A stretch of DNA of 25,333 nt from Bacillota bacterium (GCA_023399035.1 JAEWQX010000046.1:1-25333), one strand, 5' to 3'. Shown: positions 7,731-15,536, counted from the stretch's first letter. Program-made: numbers and translations. The notes: generated from the letters alone by a model not told the origin.

Positions 7731-8558
7731 ATGCCGATAGATGGTTTAGGCAACATATCTAATGAACAATTAATGGCAATGTCATTAATGAGTAATGGTC
7801 AATTAACAAATGATTCAACATCATTAAGTGATGCAAGTGAATATAATACTTTAGCATTTCAAATAATGATGAAGAATTATATGGATTCTGCTAAAAATAC
7901 TGCTCAAAACAATGTTAATGCTGTAATTGATAATGCAGGTTCACAAAATAATGATTTAAATGAGGAGAGTAATCAGTTAGATGCTTCTGATGTAATTAAT
8001 GCAGCAGCAGCTTCTAATCAGACTTCAAGGTCAGTTCAAAACTATCTTGCAGGTCAGAAGCTTACTGATATCCCTATGGTTTTAAATAATTCTTATGGAA
8101 TTTCATATAATTTAGGAAGTACAAGATCCATTTTAGATAATAGAACACCAGAAGAATTAAATAAGATATATTCAGCTGTAAGTAATGCTTCAAAAAAATA
8201 TGGAATCAGTGAATCGCTTATACTTGCAGTAATCAAACAGGAATCAGATTTCGATCCAACATGTACATCAAGTGCTGGTGCAGCGGGACTTATGCAGATA
8301 ATGCCAAGTAATTACTCTCATCTTGGAATTAGTGATCCATATGATGTTGAAGAGAATGTAAATGGTGGAACAAAATTATTGAGGGAATATCTTGATCAAT
8401 ATAATGGAGATATACAAATGGCGCTCATGGCTTATAATGGAGGTCCAGGTACAATGAAGAATAGAGGAGTTTCTTCTGCGGATGATTTGTATAAAATGCC
8501 TGAGGAAACACAAAATTATGTTCCTAAAGTAATGGGATATTACCAGAATGGAATTTAA
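7731..8558 (+). CDS. SLT-domain lytic transglycosylase (murein)
   Basis: The C-terminal part (residues about 140-275) is a soluble lytic transglycosylase domain, which cleaves the MurNAc-GlcNAc bond of peptidoglycan leaving an anhydro end. Seen are the catalytic Glu171 in KQESDFDP, GLMQIMP at 186-192, AYNGGPG at 234-240, and the closing ETQNYVPKVMGYY. Residues 1-140 are Ser/Asn/Gln-rich without a clear fold and contain no signal peptide or transmembrane stretch, so the export route is unexplained. ATG 7731 is preferred because GGAAGGAG at 7713-7720 lies 10 nt before it; an ATG at 7710 would put the site inside the gene. It probably shares a transcript with the Ig-repeat gene 54 bp upstream. 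A terminator follows at 8635. Confidence 0.88.
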   Translation: MPIDGLGNISNEQLMAMSLMSNGQLTNDSTSLSDASEYNTLAFQIMMKNYMDSAKNTAQNNVNAVIDNAGSQNNDLNEESNQLDASDVINAAAASNQTSRSVQNYLAGQKLTDIPMVLNNSYGISYNLGSTRSILDNRTPEELNKIYSAVSNASKKYGISESLILAVIKQESDFDPTCTSSAGAAGLMQIMPSNYSHLGISDPYDVEENVNGGTKLLREYLDQYNGDIQMALMAYNGGPGTMKNRGVSSADDLYKMPEETQNYVPKVMGYYQNGI

Positions 8559-8634
8559 AAATATATTCTACTGTATAGTTAACATATAGAGTTAAGGAGA
8601 AATCTATTACAGAATTTCTTGGAATATGAGATAT

Positions 8635-8676
8635 AAGGACTATTCTAAATTTTACGTTTAGAAAGTCCTTTTTTAA
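8635..8676 (+). terminator. Terminator after the transglycosylase gene
   Basis: AAGGACT/AGTCCTT and TTCTAAA/TTTAGAA form a 14-bp stem with one bulged A (8635-8649 against 8657-8670) and a 7-nt loop, followed by TTTT. Confidence 0.85.
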
Positions 8677-8707
8677 TTAGAATATTAAATGAGGAAGTAC
8701 CTCTTAA

Positions 8708-8736
8708 TTGTATAATTACAATGTCATTGGTATAAT
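8708..8736 (+). promoter_or_regulatory. Sigma-A promoter for rsuA
   Basis: TTGTAT at 8708-8713, a 17-bp spacer and TATAAT at 8731-8736 with a TG extension at 8728-8729. It lies 44 bp before the start codon. Confidence 0.65.
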
Positions 8737-8780
8737 TAATTAACAAAGTTAAAATGATGAGATGAAAGAGAAGTGAACAT

Positions 8781-9497
8781 ATGGAAAGATTAGATAAAGT
8801 TATTTCAAATTTAGGATATGGCAGCAGAAAAGATGTTAAAGCATTCATTAAAAAAGGATTAATAGAAGTTGATGGAGTAATAGTAAAAGATAATGGAATG
8901 GCTATTGATCCAGAAAAAGCCGTTATTAAAATTAATGGTGAAGAAGTTTTCTATAGAAAGTATATATATTTGATGATGAATAAACCAGCAGGAGTAATTT
9001 CTGCAACTCACGATAATAGAGACGAAACTGTTATAGATCTGTTATATGTGGATCATCAAGTATTTGAACCATTTCCAGTTGGAAGATTAGATAAAGATAC
9101 TGTTGGATTATTATTACTTACTAATGATGGTGAACTTAACCATAGACTTATTTCTCCAAAGTGGCATGTAGATAAGGTTTATTATGCAAAGATTGATAAA
9201 GAAGTAACTGAAAAAGATGTTGAGGCTTTCAGAAAAGGTATTACATTGGATGATGGATACAAGTGTATGGAAGCTAAACTTGAAATATTATCCGCAAGTG
9301 AAGATGGATCAGAAATAAGAGTTACAATACAGGAAGGAAAGTTCCATCAGGTTAAGAGAATGTTCGAAGCTGTTAATAAAAAAGTTGTTTACTTAAAAAG
9401 AGAAGAGTTTGGAGGATTGACTTTAGATCCTGATTTAGAAGAAGGCGAATATAGAGAATTATCAGATGAAGAATTAGCTTTATTAAAGAGTTATTAA
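8781..9497 (+). CDS. rsuA: RsuA-family 16S rRNA pseudouridine synthase
   Basis: The 238-aa protein converts a uridine of rRNA to pseudouridine; by family it is most like the enzyme for 16S rRNA position 516. Residues 1-50 form an S4 RNA-binding domain (MERLDKVISNLGYGSRKDV). The catalytic domain holds MMNKPAGVIS at 65-74 and GRLDKDTVGLLLLTNDG at 101-117, where Asp104 is the expected catalytic residue, then EGKFHQVKRMFE near 195. Length is normal for the family. ATG 8781 has only a weak purine-rich site (AGAGAAGTG) before it, but the S4 start is exactly where family members begin. The gene is monocistronic, with its own promoter and an AT-rich terminator. Confidence 0.93.
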   Translation: MERLDKVISNLGYGSRKDVKAFIKKGLIEVDGVIVKDNGMAIDPEKAVIKINGEEVFYRKYIYLMMNKPAGVISATHDNRDETVIDLLYVDHQVFEPFPVGRLDKDTVGLLLLTNDGELNHRLISPKWHVDKVYYAKIDKEVTEKDVEAFRKGITLDDGYKCMEAKLEILSASEDGSEIRVTIQEGKFHQVKRMFEAVNKKVVYLKREEFGGLTLDPDLEEGEYRELSDEELALLKSY

Positions 9498-9532
9498 CGA
9501 ATGATTTGAAAAAATGCAATAAAAACATTCAT

Positions 9533-9565
9533 TTTTATTAAAAAAATTAAATTTTTTTAATAAAA
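9533..9565. terminator. All-A/T palindrome after rsuA, probable bidirectional terminator
   Basis: A perfect 16-bp inverted repeat made only of A and T, with a single central base at 9549, bearing A7 and T7 tracts. It lies about 36 nt after the rsuA stop. The stem is weak in G/C, so efficiency is uncertain. Confidence 0.5.
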
Positions 9566-9568
9566 TCC

Positions 9569-9597
9569 TTGCATTATTGAACATAATATTCTATAAT
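9569..9597 (+). promoter_or_regulatory. Sigma-A promoter for a non-coding transcript
   Basis: TTGCAT (9569-9574), a spacer of exactly 17 bp and TATAAT (9592-9597); start point near 9604. The -35 sits in CCTTGCAT (9567-9574), repeated inverted as ATGCAAGG (9603-9610) at the start point, so a dimeric regulator could bracket the promoter. No open reading frame with a ribosome site follows. Confidence 0.7.
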
Positions 9598-9603
9598 AAT
9601 TGA

Positions 9604-9700
9604 TGCAAGGATAAATAAAAGGAATATATAGCCCCCTTTTTATTTATTGCTTATTGCTTATTGCTAAAGCGCAACCTAGCCCCAAGGGTTGCGTTTTTTT
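9604..9700 (+). ncRNA. Candidate small regulatory RNA with two C-rich loops
   Basis: A transcript of about 97 nt is bounded by the promoter at 9569-9597 and a strong terminator. Hairpin 1 pairs 9611-9622 with 9635-9647 (12 bp, one bulged T) and exposes a loop containing TAGCCC. After a spacer with three copies of TTATTGC (between about 9643 and 9664), hairpin 2 pairs CGCAACC (9670-9676) with GGTTGCG (9687-9693), carries AGCCCC in its loop, and ends in seven Ts. The motif TAGCCCC is present at both 9629-9635 and 9677-9683. C-rich single-stranded loops are typical of Firmicutes small RNAs that pair with G-rich ribosome sites. I do not recognise a named family. Confidence 0.55.
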
Positions 9701-9822
9701 AATTTATAAAAATGAAAATGTTTTCTGCATTAATATAATAAATATATTGTTAATATGGAAAGATAAAAGATTGAATAAAAATGTCGAATTTTAATTAATT
9801 CAAAAATAAATATATTATTTGG

Positions 9823-9880
9823 AAAAATTGCAAAAAATAATTCATATTAAATATAGCATGAATTATTTTTTGCAATTTTT
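9823..9880. repeat. 23-bp perfect inverted repeat (terminator-like hairpin)
   Basis: Arms 9823-9845 and 9858-9880 are exact reverse complements around a 12-nt loop. The outer ends are A5 and T5, so it could act as a terminator on either strand. It lies in a gene-free stretch (9701-10180) and no obvious transcript ends here. Apart from this repeat, a 9-bp stem (9904-9912/9934-9942) and the pcrA upstream signals, I see nothing in that stretch. Confidence 0.7.
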
Positions 9881-10083
9881 AGTGTTAAGATATTTAAAAT
9901 GATATATAACTTGAATTTTATAAACTGCTAGATAAGTTATATGAATTTAATTTTTAAATGAAGGCAATATTATTAACTGTATGGAGTTTTACAGCTGATA
10001 TTTTGCAGTTATTTTATAAGAAATTGCAATTAAATTATTAAACATTTTATTTAAGCTTATCGAAGTTAAATTAATAAATATAT

Positions 10084-10125
10084 AAGTGTGTGCTTTCATA
10101 TTAGAGATTTTATAGGCAGACACTT
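10084..10125. repeat. Inverted repeat just upstream of the pcrA promoter
   Basis: AAGTGTGTGC (10084-10093) and GCAGACACTT (10116-10125) are reverse complements with one mismatch, separated by 22 bp. The right arm runs into the -35 region of pcrA, so it may be an operator or the end of an upstream transcript. Confidence 0.4.
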
Positions 10126-10141
10126 TATATTTATGTAATTA

Positions 10142-10150
10142 TGTTATAAT
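10142..10150 (+). promoter_or_regulatory. Extended -10 promoter for pcrA
   Basis: TGTTATAAT, a perfect TATAAT with TG extension, 30 bp before the start codon. No good -35 is seen. The same nonamer occurs upstream of pgi. Confidence 0.6.
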
Positions 10151-10180
10151 ATTTAAGGATTGGGAAAGGAGGAAATAGTA

Positions 10181-12469
10181 ATGTTAGATTTAAAAAACTT
10201 ACTTAATAAAGAACAGTATGAAGGGGCAACTACAATTGAGGGTCAGGTATTGATTTTAGCAGGAGCAGGATCAGGAAAGACAAGAGTTTTAACTCATAGA
10301 ATTGCTCATATGGTAGAAGACTTAAATATTGCACCTTATAATATTTTAGCAATTACATTTACTAATAAGGCAGCTAAGGAAATGAAAGACAGGGTTAAAG
10401 CTCTTATTGGTGAATGTGCTGAAAATATGTGGATATCTACTTTCCATTCAACATGTGTAAGAATTTTAAGAAGAGAAATAGATAAAATAGGATATAAATC
10501 AAGTTTTACTATATATGACAGCTCTGATCAGAAGACATTAGTAAAAGAATGTATGAAGGCAGTCAATATTAATGATAAGGATATATCAGAGCAGGAAATA
10601 ATAAGCAAGATAGGGAAAGCTAAAGATAGGATGCAGAGTTCAAGAAGCTATAAGCTCGAACATGAATCTAATTTCAGGGAAAACAAGATTGCAGATGTTT
10701 ATGAAATGTATCAAAAGAGGCTTAAGGAAAATAATGCTCTTGATTTTGATGATCTTATATTTAAAACAGTAGAATTATTTAAGAATAATCCTGAAATTTT
10801 AGAATTTTATCAAAGAAAATTTAAATATATTATGGTTGATGAGTATCAAGATACAAATGGAGCACAATATGAACTAGTAAAGCTTCTTGCATCTAAGTAT
10901 AAGAATATATGCGTTGTAGGAGATGATGATCAGTGCATTTATCAATGGAGAGGTGCCGATATAAAAAATATCTTAGATTTTGAAAAAGATTATCCAGATG
11001 CAAAGGTAATAAAGCTTGAGCAGAACTATAGATCAAAAGGCAACATATTAAATGCTGCCAATGTAGTTATAGTTCATAATGCTAATAGAAAGAGCAAAGT
11101 ACTTAGAACTGAACAGGAACTAGGCAGCAAGATAAAAGTATACAGGGCATATTCTGACAGTGATGAGGGAGATTTCGTTGGAAAGCAGATATTAGATATT
11201 AGAAAGAATGAAGATAAGAAGTACAGTGATTTTGCAATACTATATAGAACTAATGCTCAGTCAAGAATTTTTGAAGAGAGTTTTAGGAGAAAGGGAATTC
11301 CTTATAAGATTGTAGGTGGAACAAGATTCTATGACAGAAAAGAAATTAAAGATATTCTTGCTTATTTGAAAGTTCTTATAAATCCACAAGATGATATAAG
11401 CATAAAGAGAATTATTAATGTTCCAAAGAGAAGCATAGGTGATGCTACAGTAAATAAAGTTCAGGATTTTGCTGAAAGCTTTGAATTGAATATGTGGGAT
11501 GCACTTAGTGAAGTTAGAAGCATTCCGACATTAACTCCTAGAAATGTTTCATGCATAGAACCTTTTGTTCAAATGATGGAAAACTTAATGATTTTAAGTG
11601 AAACAACACCTGTATCCATGCTTATTGAAACCATATTAGAAGATACAGGGTATATGGAACAGCTTAAAAAATCAAATGAAATAGAAGATAAGAGCAGAAT
11701 TGAAAACTTGAAGGAATTAGTATCTGATGCAGTTGACTTTGAAAAAAATAGTGAAGATAAATCATTATCGGCATACCTTGAAAAAGTATCACTGGTGCAA
11801 GATACGGATAAGATGGAAGATGAAGATGACAGCGTTGTACTTATGACTGTACATAGTGCTAAAGGTCTTGAGTTTCCAGTAGTTTTCATGGTTGGAATGG
11901 AAAATGGAATATTCCCTGGAAGTGCTTCTTTTGAAAAAGAATCTGAAATGGAAGAGTCAAGAAGGTTGTGTTATGTTGGAATAACAAGAGCAAAGGAAAC
12001 ATTGTTTATGACTTCAGCAGAGGTTAGAAGAGTATTTGGTAAGACTGTAGCATATTCTCAATCAGATTTTATAAATGAAATAAAGCCTGATCTTAAAGAA
12101 TATGTATCAGCAGAAAAAACAGGAATGAAGAGCAGGGGCTCATTTATTAACAAGAGTTCATATAATAATCCACATAGTTTGAGAAATAATATGAACAGGA
12201 GTGTTTCAGGAAGCGGACTCGCTGCAAGCAGAGCTAATGCTTTTGGGAATCCTTCTTTAGGAAGCATACAGACTGGAAGTACAGGTTCCGGTGATTATAT
12301 TTCAGCAGCAGAAGCTACTATGGGAAGAAAAGTTATGCATGAAAAATTTGGAGTTGGGACTATAGTTTCGGTTCAAAATTCTGGAGATGATAAAAAACTT
12401 ACTATTGCCTTTGATAAACAAGGTGTAAAAGTATTGCTATTATCATTTGCAAAGCTTAAAATAATATAA
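10181..12469 (+). CDS. pcrA: ATP-dependent 3'-5' DNA helicase PcrA (UvrD/Rep family)
   Basis: The 762-aa protein is a superfamily 1A helicase that unwinds DNA 3'-5' in nucleotide excision repair, in clearing RecA and at stalled forks. Motifs in order are the Q-motif LNKEQYEGAT (8-17), Walker A GAGSGKT (28-34), motif Ia ITFTNKAAKEMKDR (58-71), Walker B VDEYQDTN (219-226), motif III VGDDDQCIYQWRGAD (246-260), QNYRS (motif IV), MTVHSAKGLEFPVVF (motif V) and LCYVGITRAKE (motif VI). The C-terminal tail ends in a Tudor-like GVGTIVSV segment, which in PcrA binds RNA polymerase. ATG 10181 is preferred to the TTG at 10160 because AAAGGAGG (10165-10172) precedes it by 8 nt. ligA follows after 172 bp without an evident terminator, a common pcrA-ligA pairing. 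Confidence 0.97.
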   Translation: MLDLKNLLNKEQYEGATTIEGQVLILAGAGSGKTRVLTHRIAHMVEDLNIAPYNILAITFTNKAAKEMKDRVKALIGECAENMWISTFHSTCVRILRREIDKIGYKSSFTIYDSSDQKTLVKECMKAVNINDKDISEQEIISKIGKAKDRMQSSRSYKLEHESNFRENKIADVYEMYQKRLKENNALDFDDLIFKTVELFKNNPEILEFYQRKFKYIMVDEYQDTNGAQYELVKLLASKYKNICVVGDDDQCIYQWRGADIKNILDFEKDYPDAKVIKLEQNYRSKGNILNAANVVIVHNANRKSKVLRTEQELGSKIKVYRAYSDSDEGDFVGKQILDIRKNEDKKYSDFAILYRTNAQSRIFEESFRRKGIPYKIVGGTRFYDRKEIKDILAYLKVLINPQDDISIKRIINVPKRSIGDATVNKVQDFAESFELNMWDALSEVRSIPTLTPRNVSCIEPFVQMMENLMILSETTPVSMLIETILEDTGYMEQLKKSNEIEDKSRIENLKELVSDAVDFEKNSEDKSLSAYLEKVSLVQDTDKMEDEDDSVVLMTVHSAKGLEFPVVFMVGMENGIFPGSASFEKESEMEESRRLCYVGITRAKETLFMTSAEVRRVFGKTVAYSQSDFINEIKPDLKEYVSAEKTGMKSRGSFINKSSYNNPHSLRNNMNRSVSGSGLAASRANAFGNPSLGSIQTGSTGSGDYISAAEATMGRKVMHEKFGVGTIVSVQNSGDDKKLTIAFDKQGVKVLLLSFAKLKII

Positions 12470-12641
12470 TTAAATGTGTTAGAAGTTTAGTTTATGTGTT
12501 GGCAGCTGAAGAGAGTTTATTATGTATTTTCCAAAGCTGTCATCCTTATGATTTGAGTTATTGGCTTTTGAATCAATAGAATTTATGACTTGAATGATTT
12601 ATTAATTTAAAATAATTATACAAGTTGAGGAGAAAAAAGAA

Positions 12642-14633
12642 GTGGATAAGAAAGATAGAATTAAAGAGTTAGTTGAAAAGTTAAATAAATATTCTTATGA
12701 ATACTATGCTTTAGATAATCCAAGCGTAACAGACAAGGAATATGACAGAGTATATGATGAACTTAAAAAGTTAGAAGAAGAGACAGGGTTTGTACTGCCT
12801 TATTCACCAACATTAAGAGTAGGGGATATGGTTCTTGATGGATTTGAGAAATATACACATAAGGCAAGGCTTTGGAGTCTTGATAAAGCTCAGTCCCTTG
12901 AAGAAATTGTAGACTGGCATAATAGAAATGTTAAGTTTATTAATGAAATGAGAGCGCAGGGGGAAGATTTACCGGATTTAAGGTATGTTCTTACAAAGAA
13001 GTTTGATGGACTTACAATTAACTTAACATATAATGAAGATGGAATAATGGATATTGCTGCAACAAGAGGAACAGGAAGTATTGGTGAAAATGTAACAGCA
13101 CAGGTTAAGACTATTAAATCAATACCTCTTAAAATAGACAGTCATGATGTTCTTGAAGTGCATGGTGAAGCAGTGATGACTCAGGAAGCATTTGATAAAT
13201 ATAATGAAAGTGCACAGGTTCCACTTAAAAACTTAAGAAATGGTGCTGCAGGTGCACTGAGAAATCTTAATGTTAAGGAAACTGCAAAAAGAAATCTTTC
13301 AGCATTTTTCTATGATATTGGATATAAAGAAGGAAATCAGTTTAAAACTTATTTAGAAATGCTGGAATTCATCAAGGAAAAAGGCCTGCCTATGGATGAT
13401 TATTTAAAGGTATGCACTACTATTGATGAAATACAGGAACAGATTGATTACATTAAAGATATAAGATTTAATTTGAATTATGATATAGATGGACTTGTAA
13501 TTGCTATTGATGATATGAGAACAAGAGAACTTATGGGATATACAGTTAAATTCCCTAAGTGGGCTATTGCATATAAGTTTGAGGCTCAGGAAGCAACCAC
13601 AAAACTTATTGGAGTTGAATGGAATGTTGGAAGAAGCGGAAGAATTGCACCTACAGCCATACTTGAACCAGTTGAACTTGCTGGCGTTACAGTAAAGAGA
13701 GCAACATTAAACAATATGGATGATATTGCAAGAAAAGGTGTTAAAATAGGTGCAGATGTATTTGTAAGAAGAAGTAATGATGTTATACCAGAAATAATGG
13801 GAATAGTTCCTGAAACACTCGAAGGTGCACAGGATATTGAACCTCCTACAGAGTGTCCTGCCTGTGGAAGTCATGTTATACTAGATGGTGCGCACTATTT
13901 CTGTGAAAATACATTATCATGCAAGCCACAGATGGTTAAGAGCATTGTTCACTATGCATGCAGAGAAGCTATGAATATTGCAGGTTTCTCTGAAAGAACA
14001 GCAGAACAGCTATTTGAAAAGCTTAATATTAAATCAATTTCTGATTTATATAAATTAAAGGAAGAAGAACTTATAGGTCTTGAAAAGTTTGGACCAAAGA
14101 AAGCTCAGAATCTTTTAGAAGCTATTGAAAAGAGTAAGGACTGTGAACTTCATGCATTTATATATGCACTAGGTATTCCTAATGTAGGTGTTAAGACTGC
14201 CAAGGATTTAGTTAAGAGATTTAAGTCTATTGAAGGATTAAAGAATGCTACATTTGAGGAACTTGTAAGTGTTCCGGATGTTGGTGATATTGTAGCTCAG
14301 GATGTAATGTCATTCTTCAAGGAAGAAAAAGTCCTTGAAACTATAGATGAATTATTAGCGCTTGGAGTTAAACCTAAGTTTGAAGAAGTTGAAGTTACTG
14401 AAAATCCATTCATGGGAAAAACAGTAGTAGCAACAGGTTCTCTTCAAAATTACTCAAGATCAGCAATTAAGGATAAACTTGAAAGCCTTGGAGCAAAGGT
14501 TGCAGGAAGCGTAAGTAAAAAGACTGATTATGTTATTGCTGGTGAAGCAGCGGGTTCTAAGCTTGCAAAAGCACAGGAGCTTGGTGTTAAGGTACTTTCA
14601 GAAGAGGAGTTTGAAGAAATATTAAGGGGGTAA
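12642..14633 (+). CDS. ligA: NAD+-dependent DNA ligase LigA
   Basis: The 663-aa enzyme seals nicks in replication and repair using NAD+. Domain Ia (NYYALDNPSVTDKEYD-like, residues 18-35) binds NMN. The adenylation domain has the active lysine K120 in KKFDG, and RNGAAG-like and KFPKWAIAYKFEA segments. An OB domain follows, then a four-Cys zinc finger (CPACG ... FCENTLSC), helix-hairpin-helix repeats and a C-terminal BRCT domain (MGKTVVATGSL onward). The start is GTG 12642, with TTGAGGAGA about 10 nt upstream. The order pcrA-ligA is conserved in Firmicutes. Unusual: the residue two before the active lysine is Thr, not the usual Glu of the E-x-K-x-DG motif, and the SLDN motif reads SLDK. Confidence 0.96.
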   Translation: MDKKDRIKELVEKLNKYSYEYYALDNPSVTDKEYDRVYDELKKLEEETGFVLPYSPTLRVGDMVLDGFEKYTHKARLWSLDKAQSLEEIVDWHNRNVKFINEMRAQGEDLPDLRYVLTKKFDGLTINLTYNEDGIMDIAATRGTGSIGENVTAQVKTIKSIPLKIDSHDVLEVHGEAVMTQEAFDKYNESAQVPLKNLRNGAAGALRNLNVKETAKRNLSAFFYDIGYKEGNQFKTYLEMLEFIKEKGLPMDDYLKVCTTIDEIQEQIDYIKDIRFNLNYDIDGLVIAIDDMRTRELMGYTVKFPKWAIAYKFEAQEATTKLIGVEWNVGRSGRIAPTAILEPVELAGVTVKRATLNNMDDIARKGVKIGADVFVRRSNDVIPEIMGIVPETLEGAQDIEPPTECPACGSHVILDGAHYFCENTLSCKPQMVKSIVHYACREAMNIAGFSERTAEQLFEKLNIKSISDLYKLKEEELIGLEKFGPKKAQNLLEAIEKSKDCELHAFIYALGIPNVGVKTAKDLVKRFKSIEGLKNATFEELVSVPDVGDIVAQDVMSFFKEEKVLETIDELLALGVKPKFEEVEVTENPFMGKTVVATGSLQNYSRSAIKDKLESLGAKVAGSVSKKTDYVIAGEAAGSKLAKAQELGVKVLSEEEFEEILRG

Positions 14634-14637
14634 AGTT

Positions 14638-14910
14638 ATGAAAAGGTTAATAAATCTGTTATCATTTGGATCAGCATTTATAACTAGCATATTAATAATT
14701 TGCACATTTTTAACAACATATCAATTTTATTATGTTGGTCAAATTTTTAATTCATACTTTCCAATACAGCTAGGTGTATGTATAACAATGGCTGTTTTAG
14801 CACTAAGGTTTCTCATTAATGAAAGTGGAAGCAAGAGGATCCTATATTCTGCTGTAAGTTTTGCTATAGCAGTATGTTTACTATTTTTCATGAATGGTCT
14901 TGTTCGATAA
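14638..14910 (+). CDS. Small integral membrane protein, unknown function
   Basis: A 90-aa protein with three predicted membrane helices at about residues 6-27, 40-58 and 67-88. The short loop between helices 2 and 3 is NESGSKR. No motif identifies a family. It begins 4 nt after the ligA stop, and its ribosome site (AAGGGGG, 14624-14630) lies at the end of ligA, so it is translated from the ligA transcript. It has no signal peptide apart from helix 1. Confidence 0.75.
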   Translation: MKRLINLLSFGSAFITSILIICTFLTTYQFYYVGQIFNSYFPIQLGVCITMAVLALRFLINESGSKRILYSAVSFAIAVCLLFFMNGLVR

Positions 14911-15030
14911 GATTAGTAAACCTGATGTATAAATAGTAAAAAAGTAAATTTTATGATAAAATTTATCTAGTTATCAGTTAATATAATTATTCAGTTATGC
15001 GGTAACTTATTTCAGTTAAAAGCTAATGAA

Positions 15031-15055
15031 AAAAATCCCTATAGGGATTTTTGAA
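15031..15055. terminator. Perfect palindromic terminator between ligA unit and gatC
   Basis: Bases 15031-15052 are a perfect 22-nt palindrome centred on CCCTATAGGG with A5 and T5 flanks, able to terminate on either strand. It separates the small membrane protein gene from gatCAB. Confidence 0.75.
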
Positions 15056-15165
15056 AATATATGCAGTAAAATATATTTTAATAAAATCAAAAATAAATTT
15101 ATCTAGTTAACATTTAACCAAGTTGCAGTAAATAGTTAAGGTAAAAGCCTAAAGATATTTTTTAG

Positions 15166-15194
15166 TTAGAAAATTTTAGTGAGAATATTATAAT
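15166..15194 (+). promoter_or_regulatory. Possible sigma-A promoter for gatCAB
   Basis: TATAAT at 15189-15194 with a weak TTAGAA at 15166-15171, 17 bp apart. It is 51 bp before gatC, and a TAACTG-rich leader lies between. Confidence 0.45.
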
Positions 15195-15245
15195 AACTAT
15201 TAACTGTTATTTAGAACTGTTAACTATAAAGAGGGAGGAATCGAA

Positions 15246-15536
15246 ATGTCTGTTAGTATAAAAGATGTTGAATATGTTGCTGAACTTGCAAGGCTAAGCT
15301 TTGATGAAAGTGAAAAAGAGGGTTTAGCAGAAGACCTAAACCAAATATTATCTTATGTTGAAAAGCTGGGTGAACTAGATACTGAGAATGAAGATATAAT
15401 AGTTAATCCATATTATATTGAAAACAAGTATAGAGAAGATGTTGTTGTACCTTCATTAGATCTTAAAGATGTAACTTCTAATGCACCTGATACATTAGAG
15501 GAATATGTGGTAGTTCCAGCAATAATAAAAGGATAA
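15246..15536 (+). CDS. gatC: Asp-tRNA(Asn)/Glu-tRNA(Gln) amidotransferase subunit C
   Basis: This 96-aa subunit wraps around GatA and GatB and stabilises the amidotransferase that turns mischarged Glu-tRNA(Gln) and Asp-tRNA(Asn) into the correct aminoacyl-tRNAs. The family opening VSIKDVEYVAELARLSF and the helix ending in LNQILSYVEKLGELDT (about residues 31-46) are clear, and the length is normal. GAGGGAGG (15231-15238) precedes the ATG by 7 nt. It is first in gatC-gatA-gatB, with 18 bp to gatA. Confidence 0.96.
   Translation: MSVSIKDVEYVAELARLSFDESEKEGLAEDLNQILSYVEKLGELDTENEDIIVNPYYIENKYREDVVVPSLDLKDVTSNAPDTLEEYVVVPAIIKG

Larger units (their letters stand above)
14911..15245 (+). other. Motif-rich intergenic region upstream of gatC
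   Basis: This 335-bp gap has no gene. It holds an exact 15-bp direct repeat (AAATTTATCTAGTTA at 14959-14973 and 15095-15109), three copies of CAGTTA (14975, 14992, 15013) and several TAACTG/GTTAAC sites nearer gatC. A small hairpin AGTTA-TGCGG-TAACT lies at 14993-15007. There is no T-box signature (AGGGTGG-like), so I do not call a riboswitch. Confidence 0.5.

Noticed and set aside
9643..9664. Three TTATTGC copies considered as a CRISPR-like or satellite repeat
   Set aside because: Only seven bases, three copies without spacers; treated as the spacer of the candidate small RNA.
10020..10180. LexA (SOS) operator before pcrA
   Set aside because: No GAAC-n4-GTTC type site is found.
12487..12560. 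Possible terminator between pcrA and ligA (GGCAGCT paired with AGCTGTC)
   Set aside because: The stem is short with a loop of about 27 nt and no U tract follows.
14911..15245. T-box or riboswitch before gatCAB
   Set aside because: No AGGGTGG-like T-box sequence or recognisable specifier stem is present; the only strong hairpin is a simple palindromic terminator.
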